Position numbers and translations under genes: made by a program. Of a stretch of 14,574 bases of DNA, positions 6,768-14,155 are shown piece after piece; within the stretch, counting starts at the first letter, position 1, and the number at the start of each line of letters is the position of its first letter. The stretch comes from CAZQCI01 sp964592255. Lineage in GTDB: Bacteria > UBA10199 > SBBF01. The stretch covers positions 1-14,574 of the forward strand of contig CAZQCI010000050.1 in NCBI GenBank assembly GCA_964592255.1. The letters run 5' to 3'. The notes beneath the pieces were generated by a model that worked only from the letters and a program-made list of their open reading frames with translations, made no database searches and was not told where the DNA came from.

Positions 6768-8005
6768 AATTTAAATCTGTCAAAGGCATGAATGATATTT
6801 TACCTGCAGAAGCTCCGCTTTGGCAGTTTGTGGAGCGTAGTGCCCGTGATCATTTTTCCGTTTATGGATATTCCGAGTTGCGAACTCCTATTCTTGAACC
6901 GACGGCCCTGTTTCAACGCGGGGTAGGAGAAACAACCGACATTGTCGGTAAAGAGATGTATACCTTTGAAGATAAAGGGGGGGATTTGTTAACCATGCGT
7001 CCTGAAGGGACGGCCTCCATCGTTCGTGCTGTTATTGAACATAATCTTATCAACCACACGTCTCCAGATCTCAAAATCTATTACATGGGCCCCATGTACC
7101 GCCGCGAAAGGCCACAGAAAGGGCGTTACCGACAATTTCATCAAATAGGTGTAGAAAATTTTGGGTCTTTTTCTCCCGAGGCTGATGCCGATGTCATCCA
7201 CATGGTAGCGACTTTTTTAAATAAGTTAGGGGTGACGAACTGGACTTTACTTCTTAATTCGTTGGGAACCCTTGAAGAAAGAAAAGTTTATCAAAATCAA
7301 TTAAAGAACTTTTTATCGCCCCATGAAGACAAATTTTGTGATGACTGCCGTGTGCGTCTTGTAAAAAATACGCTGCGCGTGCTCGATTGCAAAAACCCTA
7401 CTTGCATTGAGCTCACTAAAAACCATCCCAGTATTCTCGATGTGTTAGGGCAAGAAAGCCGTGACCATTTTCAAAAAGTTCAACATATTCTTTCAGCGCT
7501 TAATGTGTCTTATCAAATTAACCCTAAAATGGTTCGGGGTTTGGATTATTATCAAAAAACCGTTTTTGAATTTGTCTCCAGTGAGTTGGGGGCTCAGTCC
7601 ACTATAGCCGCTGGCGGTCGTTATGAAGGACTGGTGGAAGACTTAGGAGGCCCGGCTCTTCCCGGTGTTGGTTTTGCCATGGGTGTTGAACGTTTGTTGT
7701 TATTAATGCCGCCTCATAAATTTAAAGAAGAAAAATTTTATGTGGCTACGATGGGTGATCAAGCCCGTGAAGTGGGGTTGGCTCTTATTCAGAAGTTACG
7801 TCAAGCAGGCCGACAAACGGAATGGGATTATGAAGGACGTTCCCTTAAATCCCAATTGAAGCGAGCCGATCGTTTTGGCGCAACATGTGTTTTAATTCTT
7901 GGAGATGAAGAATTATCTAAAAGCCAAATCCAAGTGAAAAATTTTCTCTTAGGGACTCAAACCACTATTCCCCTCGATCAACTGGATCAGTATTTAGGGC
8001 TTTAA
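6764..8005 (+). CDS. hisS: Histidyl-tRNA synthetase
   Basis: This class II synthetase charges tRNA-His in the cytoplasm, normally as a homodimer. The 413 residues are standard length. Landmarks are VKGMNDILP at the N-terminus, MRPEGT (78-83), the motif 2 loop YYMGPMYRRERPQKGRYRQF, the histidine-specific RGLDYYQKTVFEF (258-270), GGRYEGLVEDLGG (284-296) and motif 3 GFAMGVERL (303-311). An anticodon-binding domain runs from about residue 324. Four cysteines (182, 185, 199, 204) in FCDDC and DCKNPTC form a probable zinc-type cluster in the insertion domain, seen in many bacterial HisRS but not in the E. coli enzyme. The ATG overlaps the nadC stop, and GAGG sits 7 bases upstream. The last 12 bases overlap the convergent lipoprotein gene. 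Confidence 0.97.
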   Translation: MKFKSVKGMNDILPAEAPLWQFVERSARDHFSVYGYSELRTPILEPTALFQRGVGETTDIVGKEMYTFEDKGGDLLTMRPEGTASIVRAVIEHNLINHTSPDLKIYYMGPMYRRERPQKGRYRQFHQIGVENFGSFSPEADADVIHMVATFLNKLGVTNWTLLLNSLGTLEERKVYQNQLKNFLSPHEDKFCDDCRVRLVKNTLRVLDCKNPTCIELTKNHPSILDVLGQESRDHFQKVQHILSALNVSYQINPKMVRGLDYYQKTVFEFVSSELGAQSTIAAGGRYEGLVEDLGGPALPGVGFAMGVERLLLLMPPHKFKEEKFYVATMGDQAREVGLALIQKLRQAGRQTEWDYEGRSLKSQLKRADRFGATCVLILGDEELSKSQIQVKNFLLGTQTTIPLDQLDQYLGL

Positions 8006-10129
8006 CATTGTCGAACTATAGGTTGTATTGATTGTACTCCCTCTGGAAATCTTTGTGGCCAATCCTGTCCCGTGGAAACTATAAGTGAAATTATTGTCTC
8101 CCAATAAATTTGCCGTTTTTTGATCCGGAGAGATGGATATAATCGTTGGTGTATAAGTTGCTGTGAGGGGCCCACTGGTTATGGTGATGGAACCGGTGAG
8201 TGAAAAATCGGTTCCGCCAGCACTATTAGCTGTGCCTACGGGATTGGCCTTGATGGTTGAGACTAAAGAGCAAGTAAAAGTACCGGAAGGTGTCCAGCAG
8301 CTCACTGTTTTATTGACCAAAATATTGGAAGCCATATTTAAAGAGCCTCCTGCTTGAGCTAAGACGGAGGATGTGCCTGTTTTAAGCCAGTTGTTCGTGG
8401 CGGTTTCCCAAGCTGATAACGTGAGATCATGGTCCACAATAAAGGCAGGATCTGTGCTGGTTGCTGTAGCGGCAATGCCTCTTTCAAACAAACGGAGAAG
8501 AGCATAGGCCTCAATGGCTGAAAGTTTTTTAAATGTGTCGGTTGAAGTCCCCAAATAGTTGCGGGCTTGCATTAAACTGATGTAGCGAGCGGTAAGCTCC
8601 GGTGTTGGAAATTGAAAAGCATTATCGACATTGTCATAGCTGGGGTAGAGAGCTTGCCAGTCTGAGTTGGAAAAAGGAGCACACAATGTAGGATCCGACC
8701 CGTCACACATCGGGTCTAAATCGGGGTCATAAATTTTATTGTCGTAATCGATGATGCTGTAGTTGGTATTAATATCGGTGAGTGTAAAATCAACCACGTG
8801 GTAATTGGAATCACGATAGGGTTTACCTGTGGTGGCATCAATCAAGTTCCCTGTATCATTAAAGTCAGTACCGTTCCATGTGGCTCGGAAAAAATAAGAG
8901 CCACTGACATCTTCCACAGCACTTGAACCACTGATGCTGAAGCGTAACGGTGTGACACTGCAAACAGTATCTGGGTCGGAATCTGTACATTCCGAACCTA
9001 AAGATTGTAGTGTGGCTACGACGTTAACTTCCCAGCCGCCCGAAGGATTGTAAGGAACATGAAATTTGTATTGTGACATGGGTGTGCTGCCTAAGAAAAC
9101 ACTTCCAAAGAAGTTATTGAGAAAGTCGCGCAAATTAGTTTCACTCAGCGTGGCAGTCGTTGTGTTACCGTCTTCATCTTGTGTGTAAGCAGTGTGGGCT
9201 AGTGAAGAAAACAAGAAAGTTTTTAACGAAGCCAAATCGAATATTTTATAACTCAAATAAGAATCAGTCAGTACTTTGAAAACACCAGTTTCTCTGATTA
9301 AACTTCTCCAAGACGTTGTTTCATTCCAAGCAGGAGCTCCCAACGGATTGTTCATGTCCGTTATGGAATCAAGTCCTAGATACACTACGCAACCAGTCAG
9401 ACCAATGCTTGTGGCATTAATGGCATGAGCGAAAGAAGAAATGGAGGCTACAGCGCTATCATTACAAGCCGAAATTAAACTGCCGGTGCCTCCCACGGTT
9501 TGAACTAAGAAAGGTTCACCCATATTAACCAGTAGTTTAAACAAATTTTGTTTTAAAGTTGTGGTGCTGGAAGTAGGGCTGGTGATGGCACTTAAGGCTG
9601 ACATGAAATCGGCCAATGCTGTTACTACCGGAGTGGACGCACTGACGTCAGTTGATGCAAGCGCTTTTACAGAGGAAGAACTTTTAATAGCGGCTGCCCC
9701 CAAGTTGACAGTTGAATCCGAAAAATTGGCTTGAACGTCGGTCATTACACTGGCCAATAAACGGCTTCCACTTCCTAAGGAAACACCACTATCGAGTAAA
9801 GCATTGGCTACTACGGTAGAGTCGTCTGACAAAGTTACGGTTTCATCCCCGACACTCATCACCGAAGATAAGTCACCGCACTCTACGATCACCGATTCTT
9901 CCATGCCGACTTCATATTCCACGTTATCCGGGGAGCCTGCGCCCAGCTCTCGGCCGTTTTCACCATAAACCGTACAACTTTGTGTATCAGCCCCACTCAC
10001 TGTTACAGAAAGAGTATCGCTTGAAACAGGGACGACTGCGGAATCGGAGCTACTGCCTCCCGAACCCCCACAGGCGATGGTTAAGCTCAAGACGGCCATC
10101 AGGGTCCAGGTTTTTTTTAAATTTTTCAT
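7994..10129 (-). CDS. Large secreted lipoprotein of unknown function
   Basis: The 711-residue product begins with a lipoprotein signal peptide: charged MKNLKK, a hydrophobic core and LTIAC with Cys20 as the lipidation site. A flexible GGSGGSSSDS linker follows. This puts it in the cell envelope, probably the outer membrane or surface. The rest is Ser, Thr, Asp and Ala rich with few charged helices. It includes an Ig-like opening (LSVTVSGADTQSCTVYG), scattered cysteine pairs that could form disulfides, an Asp-rich stretch (IYDPDLDPMCDGSDPTLC) that could bind calcium, a helical section (LSAIEAYALLRLFERG) and a final beta-rich region. I do not recognise the family. The ATG at 10129 is fixed by a strong GGAGG at 10137-10141. 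It is monocistronic, isolated from parA by a terminator, and its 3' end overlaps hisS by 12 bases. Confidence 0.85.
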   Translation of the reverse strand: MKNLKKTWTLMAVLSLTIACGGSGGSSSDSAVVPVSSDTLSVTVSGADTQSCTVYGENGRELGAGSPDNVEYEVGMEESVIVECGDLSSVMSVGDETVTLSDDSTVVANALLDSGVSLGSGSRLLASVMTDVQANFSDSTVNLGAAAIKSSSSVKALASTDVSASTPVVTALADFMSALSAITSPTSSTTTLKQNLFKLLVNMGEPFLVQTVGGTGSLISACNDSAVASISSFAHAINATSIGLTGCVVYLGLDSITDMNNPLGAPAWNETTSWRSLIRETGVFKVLTDSYLSYKIFDLASLKTFLFSSLAHTAYTQDEDGNTTTATLSETNLRDFLNNFFGSVFLGSTPMSQYKFHVPYNPSGGWEVNVVATLQSLGSECTDSDPDTVCSVTPLRFSISGSSAVEDVSGSYFFRATWNGTDFNDTGNLIDATTGKPYRDSNYHVVDFTLTDINTNYSIIDYDNKIYDPDLDPMCDGSDPTLCAPFSNSDWQALYPSYDNVDNAFQFPTPELTARYISLMQARNYLGTSTDTFKKLSAIEAYALLRLFERGIAATATSTDPAFIVDHDLTLSAWETATNNWLKTGTSSVLAQAGGSLNMASNILVNKTVSCWTPSGTFTCSLVSTIKANPVGTANSAGGTDFSLTGSITITSGPLTATYTPTIISISPDQKTANLLGDNNFTYSFHGTGLATKISRGSTINTTYSSTMLKP

Positions 10130-10200
10130 AAATACGCCTCCAGCTTTCGTTGAAAGAACTTCACAAAAAGTGGGTTTATTTTAACAGATGAAAAAAAAAG

Positions 10201-10227
10201 AGACAATTTTTTTGTTGGAAATTGTCT
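10201..10227. terminator. Bidirectional Rho-independent terminator downstream of parA
   Basis: AGACAATTT (10201-10209) and AAATTGTCT (10219-10227) form a perfect 9-bp stem with a 9-base loop. On the reverse strand the stem is followed by C and a run of nine T, fitting termination of the parA transcript, whose stop is about 30 bases away. On the forward strand it is followed by TATTTTTTTT, so it can act both ways. The stem is AT-rich. It separates parA from the lipoprotein gene. Confidence 0.8.
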
Positions 10228-10255
10228 TATTTTTTTTAAAGATAAAAAGAGCAGA

Positions 10256-11113
10256 TCAAGAATCTAACTTCTTGAATTTCTTCATTATTTCATCGGCAAG
10301 GGATTGATAGTTAACCGAACCAGTGGAAGAAGGGGCAAATTTAAAGACAGGAACCCCTTCTAATTGGGCTTTATTCAGATCGGTATTGACGGTTACACGG
10401 GTCTTAAAAATAGTGCCTTTGAAGTAGTTTTTTAAATTTTCTTCAATCAATTGGTTCATGGTGACATTACGGCCGTCGACCCGTGTGAAGAGAACTCCTA
10501 AAATTTTTAATGCTTTGTTAAGACGCTCGTTGACTAAGTCTACTGTGTTGAGCAGATCGGTTACCCCTTCAAAGGCCAACACCGACATTTCGCAAGGGAT
10601 AAGAGCATAGTCGGCGGCACATAATGCATTAATTGTTAAATTACCCAAATTGGGAGGGCAGTCGATAATAATCAAATCGTAATGGGTTTTGGCGTTTTTA
10701 AGGGCTTGCGACAATATAAATTCCCGACCAATCTTGCTAGAAAGTGCCCCTTCGGTTTCGTACAAAGCGTGATCCCCCGGGGTGATGGCAAGATCGTTAT
10801 TTTTTGTTTGAATGACTGAGGCTAAAATATTGCCTTTTTTGTTGGTCAGTGTTTCTGACAAGGGCGTGTATTCCACGCCATCCGGCACAATGGCGCCGAG
10901 TGATTTTTCAACATGGCCTTGGGGGTCTAAATCAACTACAAGGACTTTTTTTGAATGAAACTCTGCAAAAGCTGCGGCTAGATTAACGGAAGTTGTGGTT
11001 TTACCGACTCCCCCTTTTTGAGAACACACCGCCATGACGACAGAGTTTTTTTCTCCTTTATTATAACGGGGTGCTTCGGCTGAAATAAGCTCTTTGATTT
11101 TATCGGTTAACAC
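10256..11113 (-). CDS. parA: ParA/Soj-family ATPase (orphan)
   Basis: This 285-residue P-loop ATPase of the ParA/MinD superfamily probably acts in chromosome or cargo positioning on the nucleoid. It has the deviant Walker A SQKGGVGKTTT (31-41) with the signature first lysine at 33, the A' motif VLVVDLDPQGH (57-67) and Walker B YDLIIIDCPPNLG (145-157). The C-terminal LNKAQLEGVPVF is typical of Soj-like proteins. It lacks the N-terminal DNA-binding domain of P1-type plasmid ParA. The start is a GTG at 11113, supported by AAGGA ending 5 bases upstream. No parB, gidA or gidB is adjacent, so a role other than chromosome segregation is possible. It has its own promoter-like site and terminator. Confidence 0.9.
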   Translation of the reverse strand: MLTDKIKELISAEAPRYNKGEKNSVVMAVCSQKGGVGKTTTSVNLAAAFAEFHSKKVLVVDLDPQGHVEKSLGAIVPDGVEYTPLSETLTNKKGNILASVIQTKNNDLAITPGDHALYETEGALSSKIGREFILSQALKNAKTHYDLIIIDCPPNLGNLTINALCAADYALIPCEMSVLAFEGVTDLLNTVDLVNERLNKALKILGVLFTRVDGRNVTMNQLIEENLKNYFKGTIFKTRVTVNTDLNKAQLEGVPVFKFAPSSTGSVNYQSLADEIMKKFKKLDS

Positions 11114-11148
11114 GTTAGTCCTTACGTTAAGTAATTTTTAGGGACGCT

Positions 11149-11157
11149 AGTATAGCA
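11149..11157 (-). promoter_or_regulatory. Extended -10 promoter for parA
   Basis: On the reverse strand TGC-TATACT matches an extended -10 element about 36 bases upstream of the parA GTG. The -35 position at 17-base spacing is only a T-run, as is common for extended -10 promoters. This is inferred from sequence alone. Confidence 0.5.
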
Positions 11158-11201
11158 AAAATCCAAAGTCAAAAAAAAATCGTTGGGTCAGGGGAGGGCC
11201 T

Positions 11202-12188
11202 ATGAAAGCATTAGTGATTGGAGCGACAGGTATTATTGGTAATCACGTTGTTCGTTCCTTGCTTAAGGAGGGTATCGCGGTTCGCGCACTTTCCCGTGGG
11301 ATTACCCCTTCCCTTAATCTGGATGGCTTAGACATTGAACGAGTTCAGGGCGATTTTAGCGATTCTTCTTCCCTGTCTCATGCTGTTGAGGGTTGCCAAT
11401 GGGTGTTTCATACTGCGGCTTATTATCCTTCCCATACTTTCGATTTACCAGGCCATGTTGCTTTAGCCAAAAAACAGATAAAAACCGTTTTAAATGTTAT
11501 CAAAAAATCATCTGTTCAACGTTTTGTTTATACCAGTTCATTGACCACCATCGGCCAGCCTGCATCTCCTCAAAGTTTGGCCGACGAGAATTTGCCTTAT
11601 AATTTAGGTTTTTTTCCTCATCCTTATTTTGCGGTGAAAGTAGTGATGGAAGAAGAAGTGCTGAAGCAAGCCCGCAAAGGCTTACCGGCTGTGGTAGTTA
11701 ATCCAACGGGTTGTTTTGGTCCTTATGAACTTAAGCCGCCACGTTTATGTCTGATTCCTCAATTGGTGAATAAAAAAATGCCGGCCTATGTAGACCATTC
11801 CCTTAATGCGGTCAATGTGGCGGATGTAGGTAAAGGCCATGTTTTGGCCGCCCATAAGGGGCGCATCGGAGAGCGCTATATTTTAGGAGGCCATAATACG
11901 ACGACCAAGGATATTATTAGGGAGATTTGTCGAATAGCCGAAGTTCCATTTCCTAAAATTAAACTTCCTATGGCCCCAGCTTTGGGCCTATCTTGGGCCT
12001 CAGAATGGCTTTCCTACACTCTTTTTAAAAACCTACCGCTTTTTCCTATTTTAGGTTTAAGATTTGTTCAGTATGGGCAGCACTTTGATCTTGCTAAAGC
12101 CAAACGGGAATTGGGCTATTCGCCTTCCCCCTTAGAGCCTTGCTTTTCCAAAGCCATCGATTGGTACAAAAAAATTGGGTACTGTTAG
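11202..12188 (+). CDS. NAD(P)-dependent sugar-nucleotide epimerase/dehydratase, HpnA-like extended SDR
   Basis: This 328-residue extended short-chain dehydrogenase has the Rossmann motif GATGIIG (7-13), a catalytic TSS (111-113) and YxxxK (Tyr142, Lys146). The segments VVNPTGCFGP, MPAYVDHSLNAVNVADVGKGH and GRIGERYILGG closely resemble hopanoid-associated sugar epimerase HpnA and dihydroflavonol-reductase-like proteins. The substrate is not known. No squalene or hopanoid gene is nearby, so the hopanoid link is not supported by context. The ATG at 11202 follows a GGGGAGGG Shine-Dalgarno. It is divergent from parA and followed by a hairpin just past its stop. Confidence 0.85.
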   Translation: MKALVIGATGIIGNHVVRSLLKEGIAVRALSRGITPSLNLDGLDIERVQGDFSDSSSLSHAVEGCQWVFHTAAYYPSHTFDLPGHVALAKKQIKTVLNVIKKSSVQRFVYTSSLTTIGQPASPQSLADENLPYNLGFFPHPYFAVKVVMEEEVLKQARKGLPAVVVNPTGCFGPYELKPPRLCLIPQLVNKKMPAYVDHSLNAVNVADVGKGHVLAAHKGRIGERYILGGHNTTTKDIIREICRIAEVPFPKIKLPMAPALGLSWASEWLSYTLFKNLPLFPILGLRFVQYGQHFDLAKAKRELGYSPSPLEPCFSKAIDWYKKIGYC

Positions 12189-12191
12189 ACG

Positions 12192-12210
12192 ACCCTTAAA
12201 GAATAAGGGT
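12192..12210 (+). terminator. Hairpin after the epimerase gene, possible weak terminator
   Basis: ACCCTTA (12192-12198) and TAAGGGT (12204-12210) form a perfect 7-bp stem with an AAGAA loop, 4 bases after the epimerase stop. The only T-run (six T) begins about 14 bases further on, so it is not a textbook intrinsic terminator. It may instead protect the mRNA end. Confidence 0.4.
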
Positions 12211-12243
12211 GCTAAATAAATGACTTTTTTCTAAACCTTTCTC

Positions 12244-12271
12244 TTGCAATTTTAAGAATCAAAGCTATAGT
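12244..12271 (+). promoter_or_regulatory. Promoter for the DUF1285-hemW operon, near-leaderless
   Basis: TTGCAA (12244-12249) and TATAGT (12266-12271) are spaced by 16 bases, a good sigma-70-type match. The expected transcription start is within a few bases of the ATG at 12281. The bases before that ATG (TCCTTCCTCC) contain no Shine-Dalgarno, so the mRNA may be leaderless. Confidence 0.55.
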
Positions 12272-12280
12272 CCTTCCTCC

Positions 12281-12925
12281 ATGGACACCCGCCTGCGTGC
12301 GCAAGCTGACATTCTGCGTCTTGATTCAGAAGGAAATTGGTTCCAAGGGGATTACCCTATTCTTCATGATCGAACCTGTAAGTATCTTCATAAAAACATT
12401 ACTCGTGATGATGATGGAAACTTTTTTCTTTCTGGTGAAGAAAAACCTATCCCTATTCAAGTTGAAGATGTTCCTTATTGGGTGACCCGTGTCGAACGTA
12501 CGATTGCTGGTTACTTGATTCATCTTACCGACGAATCCATTGAACTACTCGATCCTGTAAATGTGTGGGTTGGTAAAAAAGAATCATTATATTGCCGAGT
12601 TAAGGGCGGAATGCTTGCCGCTAAATTTCAACGTATTCCTTACAATGAAGTCACCAAAGATCTTTCCGAAAAAGGCGGTAAGTTTTATTTAGCCATCGGG
12701 AGTAAAACATACCCCATCTCTCGCGAACCATTGATGGATTTAACGCCCAAAAAAGTTTCGGTTAAATCAGCCCGTAAAGCGGCTTCCCGTTCTTCTCTTC
12801 AATCAGCCAAGGCTGCTCCATCAGCAAAACCGACAAAAAAACCAATACAGAAAGCTGCGAAGGCTATCCAAAAAAAACCGGTTAAAAAAACAGCAGCTAA
12901 ATCAAAGAAAGTTAAAAAGAAGTAA
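12281..12925 (+). CDS. DUF1285-family protein with Lys/Ala-rich histone-H1-like tail
   Basis: Residues 10-150 match the DUF1285 pattern as I know it: LRLDSEGNWFQGDYPILHD, TRDDDGNFFL, IPIQVEDVPYWVTRV and YCRVKGGMLAAKFQRIPYNEV. The biochemical role of the family is unknown. From about residue 157 to 214 there is a tail of 58 residues with 20 lysines and 2 arginines, no acidic residue, and many Ala, Ser and Pro, with KKP and KAAK units like histone H1 or AlgP tails. This suggests nucleic-acid or polyanion binding, which is inference. The start at 12281 fits the family N-terminus. Its TAA overlaps the hemW ATG by one base, so the two are co-translated. Confidence 0.8.
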   Translation: MDTRLRAQADILRLDSEGNWFQGDYPILHDRTCKYLHKNITRDDDGNFFLSGEEKPIPIQVEDVPYWVTRVERTIAGYLIHLTDESIELLDPVNVWVGKKESLYCRVKGGMLAAKFQRIPYNEVTKDLSEKGGKFYLAIGSKTYPISREPLMDLTPKKVSVKSARKAASRSSLQSAKAAPSAKPTKKPIQKAAKAIQKKPVKKTAAKSKKVKKK

Positions 12926-14097
12926 TGTCGGGTTTGTACGTTCACTTTCCTTATTGTCTTTATAAGTGTCATTATTGCGATTTTAATTCCTACAAAACAC
13001 CTTTTCAGCATATTCCTTTTGATCTCTACGTCCAATCTATCGAAAAAGAATTGGTTGCGAGGCGCCATCTTTTCAATGAAAAAGGAAAATATTTTTTTCC
13101 AGACCATACTGAAATCAACACCATTTTTTTTGGCGGGGGCACCCCATCACTCATGCGCCCTAGTGATGTTGATCAACTCCTACAGCTTTTCTCCCGTTTT
13201 TTTTCTAGACATCAAGATGTGGAAATCACCTTGGAAGCTAACCCAAAGACATTAACTTTGGAAAAACTGACTCTTTTAAAAGATGTTGGCATTAACCGTT
13301 TATCCATGGGCGTGCAGAGTTTTTCGGAACCTTATCTTTCGGCTTTTGGCAGGATTCACACGGCCGATGAGGCCCGACAGGCTATTCGGGAGGTGTCTCA
13401 AGTTTTTTCTTCTTATAATGTTGATTTGATTTTTGGTTTTCCAAAACAATCGTTAAGCGATTGGAAAAATAATGTGGAGGAAATCATTTCTTATGGGCCT
13501 CCTCATCTTTCTTGTTATGCTTTTACTGTAGAAAAGGACGCTCCTTATGCCAAGATGGTTGCAGCCGGTGCAACACTTCCCGATGAAGATGATCAGGCCG
13601 AAATGATGGTATGGACTTCTAAGCGCCTTCAAGCTGCCGGGTATCAGCACTATGAAACTTCCAATTATTGTCAGCCTGGATTTGAGTGCCGGCATAATTT
13701 AAATTATTGGCGCTATGGGCCGTACTTAGGTTTGGGTGCGGGTGCCGTTTCTTTTTTGCGCTGTGAAAAAGAGGATCCTTGGGGGTGGCGGACAACTAAT
13801 CTTAAAGAGCCCAAAAATTATTTACAGGCCTTAACGGGGCCGAAGCCCACGGGATTTTTTTCCGAAGAAGAAAACATTTTGGGAAGAACCGCGATGGCTG
13901 AATTTATGATGATGGGTTTACGTTTGAAGGAAGGAGTTCAGAGGGAAGTTTTTAAAAAGCTATTCGGACATTCCTTAGAAGACGTTTTTTCTTCTCCTTT
14001 AGAATATTGTCGTCAACAGGGCTGGCTGGACGATTTAAAGCTGACACCTGTGGGAGAAATGGTTTCTAACCGTGTGGTTGCTCAGTTTTTAGATTAA
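12925..14097 (+). CDS. hemW: Radical SAM heme chaperone HemW
   Basis: This 390-residue radical SAM protein binds heme and helps insert it into respiratory enzymes. The cluster motif CLYKCHYCDF (Cys11, Cys15, Cys18) has Phe at residue 20, where true HemN has a fourth Cys (CxxxCxxCxC). That separates HemW from oxygen-independent coproporphyrinogen oxidase. Other landmarks are FFGGGTPS (68-75), LEANPKTL, INRLSMGVQSF (123-133), VDLIFGFP, YETSNY (243-248), RHNLNYW and YLGLGAGA, followed by a HemN_C-type winged domain. The start overlaps the previous stop (TAATG); only a weak AAGAAG precedes it. Older databases may label it HemN-like. Confidence 0.95.
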   Translation: MSGLYVHFPYCLYKCHYCDFNSYKTPFQHIPFDLYVQSIEKELVARRHLFNEKGKYFFPDHTEINTIFFGGGTPSLMRPSDVDQLLQLFSRFFSRHQDVEITLEANPKTLTLEKLTLLKDVGINRLSMGVQSFSEPYLSAFGRIHTADEARQAIREVSQVFSSYNVDLIFGFPKQSLSDWKNNVEEIISYGPPHLSCYAFTVEKDAPYAKMVAAGATLPDEDDQAEMMVWTSKRLQAAGYQHYETSNYCQPGFECRHNLNYWRYGPYLGLGAGAVSFLRCEKEDPWGWRTTNLKEPKNYLQALTGPKPTGFFSEEENILGRTAMAEFMMMGLRLKEGVQREVFKKLFGHSLEDVFSSPLEYCRQQGWLDDLKLTPVGEMVSNRVVAQFLD

Positions 14098-14116
14098 GAT
14101 TTTACAATTCGACATC

Positions 14117-14145
14117 TTGACAGAAGGTTTTTTGAACATTATCTA
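14117..14145 (+). promoter_or_regulatory. Promoter for grpE, sigma-70-like with possible heat-shock character
   Basis: TTGACA (14117-14122) and TATCTA (14140-14145) are 17 bases apart. Read as CTTG-N18-ATTATCTAAAG it also partly fits the sigma-32 consensus known in alpha-proteobacteria. No CIRCE inverted repeat is seen. The expected start is about 4 bases before the grpE ATG, giving a near-leaderless message. Confidence 0.5.
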
Positions 14146-14155
14146 AAGCTCTGCC

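Noticed and set aside
6975..6990. G-rich run in hisS as a third copy of the palindromic repeat
   Set aside because: It encodes the normally conserved HisRS stretch DKGGD and has no C-rich partner arm.
10144..10156. CTTTC-GTT-GAAAG inverted repeat near the lipoprotein start as an operator
   Set aside because: Five base pairs with a 3-base loop is too short to distinguish from chance in AT-rich DNA.
10990..11020. CTCCCCC-like run in parA as another repeat copy
   Set aside because: It is the reverse complement of the conserved Walker A codons KGGVGKT and does not match the repeat outside the C-run.
12925..14097. Annotation as HemN, oxygen-independent coproporphyrinogen III oxidase
   Set aside because: The fourth cysteine of the HemN motif is Phe20 here, and the later motifs fit HemW.
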